Below, piece by piece: positions 9,505 through 18,174 of a stretch of DNA of 64,000 nt. How positions within the stretch are numbered: position 1 is the stretch's first letter; each line of letters starts with the position of its first letter. The notes beneath the pieces are model-generated. The model had not been told where the DNA came from, did no database searches, and saw nothing but the letters and a program-made list of their open reading frames with translations. The DNA is taken from NCBI GenBank assembly GCA_938743325.2, contig OW568880.1, forward strand, positions 558,001-622,000. The letters run 5' to 3'. Origin of the DNA: Pycnococcus provasolii. Taxonomy: Eukaryota; Chlorophyta; Pseudoscourfieldiophyceae; Pseudoscourfieldiales; Pycnococcaceae. Position numbers and translations under genes: made by a program.

Positions 9505-10878
9505 ATGATTCACAGCAACAGGTTGTGTAGAGGGTTCCGAGCTTGTTCATCAGCATCAGCATCAGTAGCATCTCGTTACAGTGGTGGCGTGGTTTGGTTT
9601 GGTCGTCAGCGTCAGCGTCAGCGTCTCTCTGGTGTTGGTGGTGGTGGTGTTGGTGGTCTTAGTGGTGGTGTTGGTGGTAGCTCACTACTCCGTCCTTCCA
9701 AGGGGTCCCATGTTGTGTGTGCGCATTCGCATTCAAATGCAAAAAATTTCAACAACGCGTCGCCAAATAATAAGAATGAATCGTCGTCATCATCATCATC
9801 CGCCTCTTCCTCTTCATCTTCATCTTCATCTTCTTCAAAGGTGTCTTCGAAAGATTCACTCGAAGGGGGATTTGCGAAGCCGAATGACGATAACATCGAC
9901 GCAGACACGCAACGGATCCTCTCCAAAGCTCTCGCGGGACAGGGAGGCACCGGACTCATTGAAGCACGACTGGCGAAAAGAAACGCGGCGGCTAAGACGA
10001 AAGTAAGTGCAGCACCCACCGCACCAACACAAGCACCTGGCGCAATCGCGGCGGCGCACTTCAACGTGCTGCCACCAGCGCGCCTACCTTCCGCGGGCGC
10101 GCTGACCGCCGTCGACGAACTAGACGAAGAAGAACGCAGCTTTTTGCATAACACGCTCGAGGAGTACCACGTCGACGTGGACTTGGAATATCCAGGCGCG
10201 ACGTGCGTGTGTCTCGACCCACCGGTGCTGCTCTTTCCCGAATTCTACCCGCAGGAGGAATGCGTCGCACTCGCCGCGTCCGCCGCCGACTCGGGACTCA
10301 TGCAACAGAGTGGGCTGGGAGAGGGACACGCACAAAGCGCGTCGACATCCGCGCGCCGAACGAGCAGAACGATGCTCGTAGACAGCGCTTCACCGGCGGA
10401 CATGAGAGACCTCGCAACGTCGTTACAGGAGCGCGTCGAGGAGCTGCTCGTGGGCGTGTCCGCATGGGGAACACCTGGCAAGGCGCCGTCAAACGCGAGG
10501 CAGCACAGCTTTGAACCTCTGCAGGTGTGCGCGTACGCGGAGAATCAGCAATTCAAGGCTCACGAGGACGCCTTCCCGGACAGCTACGCGATGCAGTGCG
10601 GCTTTAATCGATCTGCAACCGCGCTGCTCTATTTAAACGACGCGGGAGGCGACGCGAGCGCGGGTGGGTCGACGAGCTTCCTGTCACTTGGTGTCGGCGA
10701 CGAGATTCGCATCACGCCGTCGGCTGGTAGCCTTTTGCTGTTCTTCCCTTCAAGGCGTGGCACCGGTGCACCATCCCCATCCTGGCGCGCTGACGATCGC
10801 ACGCTTCACTGCGCATATCCTACAGACGGCAGCTGGGAGAAGTGGGTGGCACAACAGTGGATTGCCGTCGGCGTTTGA
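9478..10878 (+). CDS. Prolyl-4-hydroxylase-like Fe(II)/2-oxoglutarate oxygenase
   Basis: A 466-residue protein with a Ser/Gly/Arg-rich N-terminus (about 10-130) resembling an organellar targeting region followed by a long Ser tract. The C-terminal P4Hc-type double-stranded beta-helix occupies about 320-466. The Fe ligands are His362 and Asp364 (HEDAF) and His444 (LHCAYPT). Lys455, about ten residues after the distal His, is the likely 2-oxoglutarate contact. The family hydroxylates prolyl or other residues in proteins, and the substrate here is unknown. Met10 (9505) is a good alternative start because it begins the targeting-like sequence directly. The gene is intronless and ends about 60 bp before the convergent ycf20-like gene. 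Confidence 0.8.
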   Translation: MIFYYYDRNMIHSNRLCRGFRACSSASASVASRYSGGVVWFGRQRQRQRLSGVGGGGVGGLSGGVGGSSLLRPSKGSHVVCAHSHSNAKNFNNASPNNKNESSSSSSSASSSSSSSSSSSKVSSKDSLEGGFAKPNDDNIDADTQRILSKALAGQGGTGLIEARLAKRNAAAKTKVSAAPTAPTQAPGAIAAAHFNVLPPARLPSAGALTAVDELDEEERSFLHNTLEEYHVDVDLEYPGATCVCLDPPVLLFPEFYPQEECVALAASAADSGLMQQSGLGEGHAQSASTSARRTSRTMLVDSASPADMRDLATSLQERVEELLVGVSAWGTPGKAPSNARQHSFEPLQVCAYAENQQFKAHEDAFPDSYAMQCGFNRSATALLYLNDAGGDASAGGSTSFLSLGVGDEIRITPSAGSLLLFFPSRRGTGAPSPSWRADDRTLHCAYPTDGSWEKWVAQQWIAVGV

Positions 10879-10941
10879 GACGTGTGTGTAGTATTGTTAT
10901 GTTTAAAAAAGCTTTTTTTTTCTGTTCAATCTTTTTTTAGT

Positions 10942-11538
10942 TTAACTGCCGAGCTTGAACGAGTCTGCGATGAGTGCGAGCACCATGCCACACTTGAACG
11001 CCTGCGCGAATCTGAGTCCCAGCCCTCGATCTTTCTTTGGCCTGCTCCACCACGCTCGGCTGACAAGTTCGTGGAAGAGCACGAGCACGACGCCAGCGAC
11101 GTTATCGTTGATTGCGAGCGCACCGAAAGCGAGCGTGCACGCCCCCGCCCCGTAGAATCCAAAGAATAGTGCGATTCCCGTCCACACGAGTTTTCTCGAC
11201 GGCTTTTCCTCGAAGTACCGTCTGACTCTCTGCGGTGCGCTGACTGCAACCTGTGCGAGTCTCGGCAGTGATGGGTTCGCCCACGCGTCGACATCTACGG
11301 GACCAGGGTTGTTTCCTCCTCCTCCTCCTGGGTTACCAGTGTTCAGAGAGCTCGCATTCCCGTCAACGGCGTTTCTGATAAAAAGCACTCCCCGAGAGCT
11401 CACTCTTCTTCTCTGTATGTTCCGACTTTGAGCCCTTTTTCCTAATGGTACAACGACATTGATGACGGTACAAGGACGCGACGTTGATGACGGAACACCT
11501 TTGGCAAAAGAACAACAAGAACCAGAGAAGAGAGCCAT
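10942..11538 (-). CDS. ycf20: Nuclear-encoded Ycf20-family (DUF565) plastid protein
   Basis: The C-terminal region matches the Ycf20/DUF565 family: two hydrophobic segments, a conserved His-Glu-x-Val-x-Arg-like loop and the ending ADSFKLGS, which mirrors the typical family terminus (D/E)AFK(L/V)GS. Ycf20 proteins are plastid or thylakoid proteins linked to photoprotection in green algae. Starting at 11538 gives about 198 residues with an N-terminus beginning MALFSGSCCSFAKG, a Ser/Arg-rich plausible plastid transit peptide. The frame stays open upstream to 11628, adding 30 hydrophobic residues. If those are translated the leader could be bipartite, as in complex plastids. That choice bears on the organism's lineage. 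Confidence 0.8.
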   Translation of the reverse strand: MALFSGSCCSFAKGVPSSTSRPCTVINVVVPLGKRAQSRNIQRRRVSSRGVLFIRNAVDGNASSLNTGNPGGGGGNNPGPVDVDAWANPSLPRLAQVAVSAPQRVRRYFEEKPSRKLVWTGIALFFGFYGAGACTLAFGALAINDNVAGVVLVLFHELVSRAWWSRPKKDRGLGLRFAQAFKCGMVLALIADSFKLGS

Positions 11539-11990
11539 ACTGAAACACCAAAGCAACCAGAGCGTACACAACCCTCTAGAGCAACACGGAAAAGAAAAGA
11601 AAAGGCTGACGTGGCACGAGTGCAACAACCGGAAAGTGGGAAAATGATATGTAATGAAAAGCGCAGGGCGAACAACACAAAACGGCGAAGAAGAAGAAAA
11701 CGGAAGAAGATAAGGCCAAAAGATAAAGTGTTAGATTTTAGAGTATCAAGAACTAGGGTTTGGGGATCCCCTCTAGGTCACGATACTCGAGGGTTATCCA
11801 TAAAGGTTTATCGTAGGGGATTCGAGTTCCTTCTGTTCCTCCTCTTTTAAAAAAAGTTTAAGGGTAGTGGGGGATTTTCGGTTAGGGTTAGGGTGGAGTA
11901 TTCGGGTTAGGGTTAGGGTTAGGGTTAGGGCTAGGGTTGGCTTGTTTTCCCCCCTTCTTCCTTACGCTATTTCATATTTCACTCTTCTTC
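11539..11990. other. Divergent intergenic region with telomere-like arrays
   Basis: This is the shared 5' flank of the ycf20-like gene and the METTL9-like gene. TTAGGG arrays lie at 11881-11894 and 11905-11938. No gene was recognised. Confidence 0.5.
11881..11938 (+). repeat. Interstitial telomere-like arrays, TTAGGG (two blocks)
   Basis: A two-unit block and a block of about five units (the last degenerate) end about 50 bp upstream of the METTL9-like start. Confidence 0.9.
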
Positions 11991-13085
11991 ATGTCGGAGT
12001 GGCGCGTGCGACTCGCCCGCGCGTCCGGGTCCGTGCGCGCAGCACAGCCGTACGAAACGCGTCTGCCCGTCGACTTCTCGGCGTGGAACAAGCGCGCACT
12101 GCCGTCCGCATACACGTGCCTCGTACAGCGAAGACAATCTGTCGCTCTCTCACTCAACCTCCCCGCGTGCGAGGTCGTACTCAAGTACTCGTTCGCACAA
12201 CACGACTCAGCGCAAGCCATTGACGAAGCTATCGACCTAGCGTCAGGCGTGTCGCAACCAGCGCTCGCACTCAGACCTGTGGACATCGACGACGACGTCA
12301 TAGCGTGGTGCACGTCGGCAATCAATAAACCGCCACCAGAGTGGAAGTACAAGCTGTGGAGACGTCTGAGAAACTCCTTGTACGTCTACGACGCATCGGT
12401 GTTCGTGGGAATTCCACGTCTCTTCCTGCTCTCCACGCAACAGTGGTGGGACGTACTCAAACCGTGCGTCGAAGACGCTGGCGGCAAAGCAAGGTGCCTC
12501 GACGTTGGCGCTGGGCGAGGCGACCTCACCACGCCTGTGGCACCTCTCTTTCCCGGCGGCGTGTACGCCACGGAAGTTAGCGCAGCACTCGTTGCGTGGC
12601 TCACATGTGCACGCGGCATACGTGCACTGCAGACGGACGCGCCGGACGAGGCGTTGAAGCGCTGGAAATGCGCTCCATTCGACGCCGTCCTTTGCCTCAA
12701 CGTTCTCGATAGATGCAAGGATCCTGCAAAACTGCTTCGCCAGTGTGCACGCGTCGCACATCCCACTCACGGCCGCGTGGTGGTGGCCATACCCCTGCCC
12801 GTGGCGATGCGTGATGCGCGCAAAGGGCAAGGCGGCTCGCAGCAGGTGCTCGACGTTCGCGGCAGCACATTCGAGGAAGCGGCGGCGCAGCTTGTGCGAA
12901 AGCTTCCAGCGCTTGCCAAAACAAGTGACGACGACGACGACAACGACGATCCTGACGCGGCGCCGCCGGTAAACCTTGAGGTGGAGCGTCTCGTGCGTGC
13001 TCCATACCTCTGCACAGGACCTGAACGCGAGCCGTTATTTGTGTTGGACTGCGCCGTCGTCGTGCTGAGAAGGTCGGGGATGTAA
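11991..13085 (+). CDS. METTL9: METTL9/DREV-type methyltransferase
   Basis: The product of about 364 residues resembles METTL9 (DREV), known in animals as a protein-histidine N-pros-methyltransferase. Recognisable blocks in order are: FLLSTQQWWDVLKP; the SAM-binding motif I LDVGAGRGDLTTP; VYATEVS; CLNVLDRCKDPAKLLRQ; GRVVVAIPLP; and the C-terminal APYLCTGP with LDCAVVVLRR. An Asp-rich insert lies near the C-terminus. The start at 11991 (MSEWRVRL) is preferred. The frame also opens at 11937, which would add 18 hydrophobic residues. The gene is uninterrupted. Family identity is confident; histidine-methylation activity is inferred from animal homologues. Confidence 0.85.
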   Translation: MSEWRVRLARASGSVRAAQPYETRLPVDFSAWNKRALPSAYTCLVQRRQSVALSLNLPACEVVLKYSFAQHDSAQAIDEAIDLASGVSQPALALRPVDIDDDVIAWCTSAINKPPPEWKYKLWRRLRNSLYVYDASVFVGIPRLFLLSTQQWWDVLKPCVEDAGGKARCLDVGAGRGDLTTPVAPLFPGGVYATEVSAALVAWLTCARGIRALQTDAPDEALKRWKCAPFDAVLCLNVLDRCKDPAKLLRQCARVAHPTHGRVVVAIPLPVAMRDARKGQGGSQQVLDVRGSTFEEAAAQLVRKLPALAKTSDDDDDNDDPDAAPPVNLEVERLVRAPYLCTGPEREPLFVLDCAVVVLRRSGM

Positions 13086-13526
13086 GCTGTGATTGCTCAT
13101 TCAGTAATGGCATGTAGATTACTTCGTCCAACGGTTCATACCATTCACATTCAGCCCAATCAGCCCATTCAACGGCGCTGACGGTCGAAATGACACAATG
13201 GCACCGGCGCATTGGAACCGCGCGGAACGCGCACCAGCCCGATAACTTAAGGTTAGGTAAGCGGCCGGTGCACCGTACGCGAAAAGTACGAGAAGTACCT
13301 CTGCGGCGCCACACGTGCGACCCTAACCCAACCCAAGGACGTGTGTGTGACTATATGTAGACTATCTACGAATGAATGTCAAAATGAAAATGCGATTGTT
13401 ACTTGCGATTGTCATAAACAAACTTTGATCCAAAATGAAAATGTCGAAACGGTTTCTGACGATTCCCTTAACAGTGGAATAATTCCCCCCATTACACGGT
13501 TTCGTGCCCCCATGGCGTCGACGACC
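13086..13526. other. Intergenic region containing a dispersed GAATGG-type repeat
   Basis: No gene was recognised. The stretch at about 13095-13190 shares words with segments at about 48590-48680 and 60068-60150, in reverse orientation (see findings). Confidence 0.45.
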
Positions 13527-15635
13527 TTACGCCGGCAGCTTCTCGGACGACTCCTCAGCGTCCGGGTCCCAGTCGTATGGATCCTCGTCGTCGTTCGTGA
13601 TCACCGGAGGCAACACCGGCACCACGCAGTACGGGTTTCCAATCTGGAACGGAATGTGAATGGCGAAGTACGCCGCGCAGAGCGTCCACGCCACAGCCCA
13701 CTTCCATCCGTTGTGCATATCGTTCCCGGCATCGAACATGTTGATCGTCTCGTAGCCACCGTTGATGGAGTCGCGGAGACCGTTCTTCGCCGTGATCGTG
13801 TTGTACGACGCGAAGATTCCAAACAGGGAGAGGAAGATCAGCACGACACAGAACAGAGTCGCCTTGATGAAGTTGCGGTCAATGACCAGCGCGGTGACCG
13901 TGCACAGGAAAACACCAACGATAACACCACCGGCGGGCGCCAGCATCGACACGCCAGGGTTGACCGTGTGGTTGCCCCCGCTCTCAAGCTGCATCATGTT
14001 GCAGATGAACGGCATGACGCCAAGGAACAACGCCGGGTAGTGGCGCACGGGCGACTCCTCGAACGCCTGACGCGCAAGGAACAGGCCGACGAAGATGAGG
14101 ATGGCGCCGTTCGCGCATCCGGGGATGACGTTGTAGAGGTACGCGAACATGCCCGAGCAGAGCAGGAAGAGGAAGATGAATCCGTTCGCGATCGAGTAGC
14201 CAATCTTCGCGCCGAACATCTTGTGCGCGGGGTGGCCGATGTAGACCGTCGTTCCGTAGATGGAGCCGAAGATGGCACCGAGGCACGTTCCGATGCCGTC
14301 GACGATCATCGTCTCCGTCATCGGGTAGTTGTCGCCCGCGCAGTCCGCGGACTCGACGCACGTCATCGTTCCCGTGAATCCGATGATGCCGAACAGCAGC
14401 GCGCCCGGCCACCAGTCCTTCATCACGCCGTCGCTCAGTCCGCCCATGCCTTTGCCAAAGCCTCCCATAACACCGCTCTTGAAGGCGAACTTTTCCCACG
14501 CGTCGACAGCGCGCTTTTTGTCCGTGCCCGTGCACGTCTCGAAGCCGAGGCTCGTGGCGTTCGGGTTGTTCGTCTTGCCGAAGTCCTGGCCGTTGTAGAA
14601 TTCCGCCATGGATGTGACCACCGAGCCATATCCATCGGGGATGTCAGCCTTGCTCGACACAACCTTGTAGTCCGGAGTCGTGTTGCCGTAGGCCATGATG
14701 TCCGTGCTGTGCTTGCAGCCACCCGCCCAGCCGATGATGACGGAGACGAGGATAGCGAACAGCGCGACGGGGAATACGAGCTTGCCCTTGATGATCGGGT
14801 ACTGCACACGAGCGAAGAATCCGGTGATGACGATGAACATCGGCAGAACGCACATGAGCGGCTCCTGCGCGATGGCCTGCAGCGGGCTGAACGCGAGCCA
14901 GACGAAGCCGACGCCGAAGAGCGGCGTGAAGAGCGCGGCACGCGGGAACGCCCAGCGAATGGGCTCGCCAAGCACGCAGCCGAGAACCTCGAAGAGGCCA
15001 ACGAGGAAGTTGACGCCAACGCTCACCTTCCAACCGTAGAAGGCGGCGTCGTACGCGCCGTCGTCGTACTTTTTCTGGCATTCGGCACTCTTGCTCCAGC
15101 CGTCGTCACCGTTGCACTCCCACGGGATGTACTTGTCGTGCGCCTTCTCGAGCGCGGGAAGCGTCATGGCGTACAGCGTGATGAAGATGACGGTGGTGTT
15201 CATGCCGTAAGGCTGCGCCGTCACGTCCGTGCGCTTCTCCTTGTTCGCGAGGCGGCACGCGAGCCAGGCGTACCAGAGGTTGCCGAAGAACAGCGCAACA
15301 CCGCAAGCGGGAATGTGCCACTTGAAGTACATGTCCTCCCATTCCGTCGCAACCTTAAAGTTGTATCCGGGCGGACCCCAGTTGCGCCAGGAGGCGGCGA
15401 TAAGGCCGTATCCGATGTGGCTGACAGCGCTTCCGGTGGTTCCGAGGAGCGTGGCGAGGTTGTCGAAGAAGAGCTCGCACAGCGCCTCGAGCTCGCCGGT
15501 GCCAGCCCAGAAGGGGATGTCGAAGTTCCATCCCCACGACGCGTCACCCTGCCACGTGAGCGGGTTGACGTCGCGGAGCACCTCCATGAAGTTCTGGGGC
15601 TTGATGCGCGTCGACTTGTTGCGCTTGACCGCCAT
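13527..15635 (-). CDS. NCS2/AzgA-like nucleobase permease
   Basis: A 702-residue polytopic membrane protein with about 12-14 hydrophobic helices. It resembles the xanthine/uracil/vitamin C permease superfamily, closest by eye to the AzgA purine-permease branch. Diagnostic stretches are YPMTETMIVDGIGTCLGA, then GTTVYIGHPAHKMFGAKIGY, and the early ELFFDNLATLLG. An extramembrane insert (about residues 165-190) and another (about 320-380) enlarge it beyond the usual 450-600 residues. Such carriers import nucleobases by proton symport. Lying at the edge of the XDH/amidohydrolase block, it is a natural uptake system for the pathway, although the substrate is inference. Its 5' leader contains a 40-nt homopolymer (C on plus, G on the coding strand). 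Confidence 0.82.
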   Translation of the reverse strand: MAVKRNKSTRIKPQNFMEVLRDVNPLTWQGDASWGWNFDIPFWAGTGELEALCELFFDNLATLLGTTGSAVSHIGYGLIAASWRNWGPPGYNFKVATEWEDMYFKWHIPACGVALFFGNLWYAWLACRLANKEKRTDVTAQPYGMNTTVIFITLYAMTLPALEKAHDKYIPWECNGDDGWSKSAECQKKYDDGAYDAAFYGWKVSVGVNFLVGLFEVLGCVLGEPIRWAFPRAALFTPLFGVGFVWLAFSPLQAIAQEPLMCVLPMFIVITGFFARVQYPIIKGKLVFPVALFAILVSVIIGWAGGCKHSTDIMAYGNTTPDYKVVSSKADIPDGYGSVVTSMAEFYNGQDFGKTNNPNATSLGFETCTGTDKKRAVDAWEKFAFKSGVMGGFGKGMGGLSDGVMKDWWPGALLFGIIGFTGTMTCVESADCAGDNYPMTETMIVDGIGTCLGAIFGSIYGTTVYIGHPAHKMFGAKIGYSIANGFIFLFLLCSGMFAYLYNVIPGCANGAILIFVGLFLARQAFEESPVRHYPALFLGVMPFICNMMQLESGGNHTVNPGVSMLAPAGGVIVGVFLCTVTALVIDRNFIKATLFCVVLIFLSLFGIFASYNTITAKNGLRDSINGGYETINMFDAGNDMHNGWKWAVAWTLCAAYFAIHIPFQIGNPYCVVPVLPPVITNDDEDPYDWDPDAEESSEKLPA

Positions 15636-15740
15636 GGTGAATGAAGAAAACTCCGATGGAGAGTGAGAACCGTGAACCGTTCACCGCGAAACAACACGCC
15701 AAACACGCCAAACACGCCAAACACGCCTAGAGTATAGGAC

Positions 15741-15742
<2 letters not shown>

Positions 15743-15782
<40 letters not shown>
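15743..15782. repeat. Homopolymer tract, 40 consecutive C
   Basis: An uninterrupted poly(C) run lies about 110-150 bp upstream of the permease start codon. It is poly(G) on the permease coding strand and could form G-quadruplex structure. Its exact length is prone to sequencing error. Confidence 0.85.
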
Positions 15783-16875
15783 TTGGCAGCTTGGGCCTTG
15801 CACGTGAACGAACGGGCGAGCACAGAATAGTCGACCTTCACGAGGCAAGTCCCTTGAAGCACGTTGCACCTTGCAAGGGCAAGTAGTACTATGTAGTCGA
15901 CGTCGACAAGAAAGAAGCCTCTCGCAGGCAGGCCGACTCGCTCTAGAACGTACTGTGTGTCTTGTACCGTGTGTCCGTCGACGGATGGTCGGTACTGCAC
16001 CTAGGGGGCCTCGCTCGCTCGCTGCCGATGCATTCTCTGTATTGCAGTGTTCGCATCGCTTAGAACTTGTTGTGAGCCATTGTACTACCATACCTTTAGT
16101 TAAGAGCGGTTACATCCTCGTATGTACGGTAGTCGCGATTAACATCGTTGTTAGACTACATATGTTGTGTGTGTTGTTGTTGTCGTGTTGTGTTTGGGAG
16201 TCTCGCGTTGGCGTTGCTCAGCGCGTGTTGTTCAACGCGTCGCGTGTGGGATGCAGGGGGATGTCCAGACTCCGATGCGCGAAGGAAGCGCGATTTCCCT
16301 GGGAGTTTCTGGAATTTCGCGCGCCCTTTTCCCTTTGGTTTTCTCGCCTTGTTTTTTCTATATTTAAGAGAGGCGCGTGTCGTTTTTTCGTCTCGCTTCC
16401 AGCCAGAAAGGTGCCTCGACGAAAACTCGTTCACTCACTTTGGTTTTCCTTCGCTATTTTTTCCCCAGACCTCTCAGCTCTTCGGAGCTAAATTTTCGCT
16501 CTGAAGCAGTTTTGCATTGGAAATCATCGAAGAAGTGCTTCGGCCACGTCGACCGCAAAATCAACCCCATGCGCCCCTTCGCCTGGCCAAACGTCGAGAA
16601 CGCGCTAAAATTCAGCACAATCAGCCACCTACCCTCAGCCGGTAAAAGTTTGTTGATGATATTTGTACATATTGGTGGAGGAAGACAAAAGGTATACCCC
16701 CACCAATAAAGAAGGAGCATGACGTCAACACCATCCTTGCAAAAGCATTCAACATTGAACAGGCAAGATGGCGCCATCTCGTAATAACACATAGAGCCAT
16801 AGAGGTACATAACACGGAAACGGAAACGGAAGGGAAGGGAAGGGATGGATCGGATGACGAGCCCGAACCCGAAAA

Positions 16876-16914
16876 CCCTAACCCTAACCCTAACCCTAAC
16901 CCTAACCCTAACCC
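16876..16914 (-). repeat. Interstitial telomere-like array, CCCTAA x6
   Basis: Six uninterrupted CCCTAA units lie about 260 bp upstream of the isochorismatase-like gene. Confidence 0.9.
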
Positions 16915-17174
16915 ACTCTCCCTGCGCCACCGCCGCCATTATTCCCTCCCTTGTTGGTAAGCAGCTTACATATATAGGTGGCGTTAAGGGCGGCGCGTCC
17001 TGCTGCTGTGTTTCTCACCGCGTATCTCCGTTGATAAAGTCGGATAAGATAAGATAGGATATCGCGTCCCTTGCAAGACCTTGAACGAAACTCGTTACGA
17101 TAAGCTTATTCCGTGCTTCTTGGCTTTGCTTTGCCTTTCTTTTCCATAGTGGTACATCCATACAGTACACATCT

Positions 17175-18019
17175 ATGTTGCCTCTGCTCAACCTGGGTTG
17201 TGGCGTCGCTGTCGGATATGCCGCGGCTCTTCTTTTCAGAAAGAAGCAACCTTCTGCCGGTCGCTCTGAGGAGGAGGCTCTTAAGGCGCGCCAAACGGAG
17301 GCTCTCGCTGCTGCTCTCGCTTGTTCCGAAGAAGCTCACAAAAACTTCCCCTTCGCGACCGTGCGCGTACCGTGCGCACACAACCGCGAGTTCCCATGCG
17401 ACCCAGCCACCACAGCGCTCGTGCTCATAGACATGCAAACGGACTTTCTCGAAAAGGACGGAAGACTTGGTCAATTTTATCCGCCAGAAAAGCTGGCGAG
17501 CGTGCGCCATGCCATACCCGGCGTGCAGAGACTCCTGGCTGCAGCAAGAAAGGCGGGCATGACGGTCGCACACTCGAGGTCGCATCGGTACGGTGCAGAC
17601 ATTCGCACCGACTTGGTGGGCGTGAACGACGCGGGCTACGAGCTTCTTCCCGAGTGCAGCGCGCGCGAGGGGGAAATTGTCGTCGACAAGTGGACGTTCG
17701 GCGCGTTCGCATCCACCGAGCTCGAGCAGAGACTTCGCGAGCGCGGCGTGAAGTGCATTTTGCTCGCTGGCATCCTCACGAACGTCTGCATCTTAGCCAC
17801 GGCTGTGCAGGCGGTTGACCGTCTGTTCCGCGTCGCGCTCGTCGAAGATGCGACAGCCGCCTTCTCGCCCGAGTGGCACCGCATGGGCGTGGCACTCCTC
17901 AACGAGCCACAGACGCAGCCTGGCCACGCGCAGAAGGCGACGGGGCTGTATTTTGGTACGTACACATACGTGATAAGAAAAAGGAAGGAGTTTAGCGCCA
18001 TGGCAAAGACGACTAACTC

Positions 18020-18056
<37 letters not shown>

Positions 18057-18104
18057 GGTGAACTCACTACTGTCGCTGACGTGGAGAAAGCGATGGCGCC
18101 GTGA
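17175..18104 (+). CDS. Isochorismatase-like cysteine hydrolase, one in-frame intron
   Basis: Cysteine hydrolase of the isochorismatase-like family, which includes nicotinamidases, N-carbamoylsarcosine amidases and ureidoacrylate or biuret hydrolases. The catalytic triad is visible: Asp in LVLIDMQTDF, Lys in VDKWTFGAF and Cys in ILTNVCILAT. The N-terminus has a short hydrophobic segment that could anchor or target it. An intron is inferred at 17956-18057 (GTACG to AAG, 102 bp), because the frame between encodes a His-Thr repeat from a CA microsatellite and splicing restores LYFGELTTVADVE. Spliced length is about 275 residues. Since the intron is a multiple of three with no stop, retention would still give an open frame. 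It converges with the tandem-domain hydrolase, 70 bp away. Substrate unknown; a role in amide or ureide hydrolysis is inferred. Confidence 0.82.
18021..18055. repeat. CA microsatellite inside the hydrolase intron
   Basis: A run of about 17 AC units ends two bases before the inferred 3' splice site, in place of the usual pyrimidine tract. Confidence 0.85.
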
Positions 18105-18174
18105 ACGACACATTAGAACTTGTAAACTTCACATGACAGAAAAATAACATTTCTCGCCGCACTCCCTTTGGCCA

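Larger units (their letters stand above)
15636..17174. other. 1.5-kb divergent intergenic region
   Basis: This region separates the permease (minus) from the isochorismatase-like hydrolase (plus). It holds a 40-nt C tract (15743-15782), short frames of no recognisable family, and a CCCTAA array (16876-16914). No RNA gene was recognised. It is the longest non-repeat gap in the cluster and may hold regulatory sequence for both flanking genes. Confidence 0.5.

Noticed and set aside
13341-15644. 767-codon open frame on the plus strand opposite the permease
   Set aside because: It is antisense to a well-supported membrane transporter, rich in Arg, Glu, Asp and His from complementary codon bias, and matches no family.
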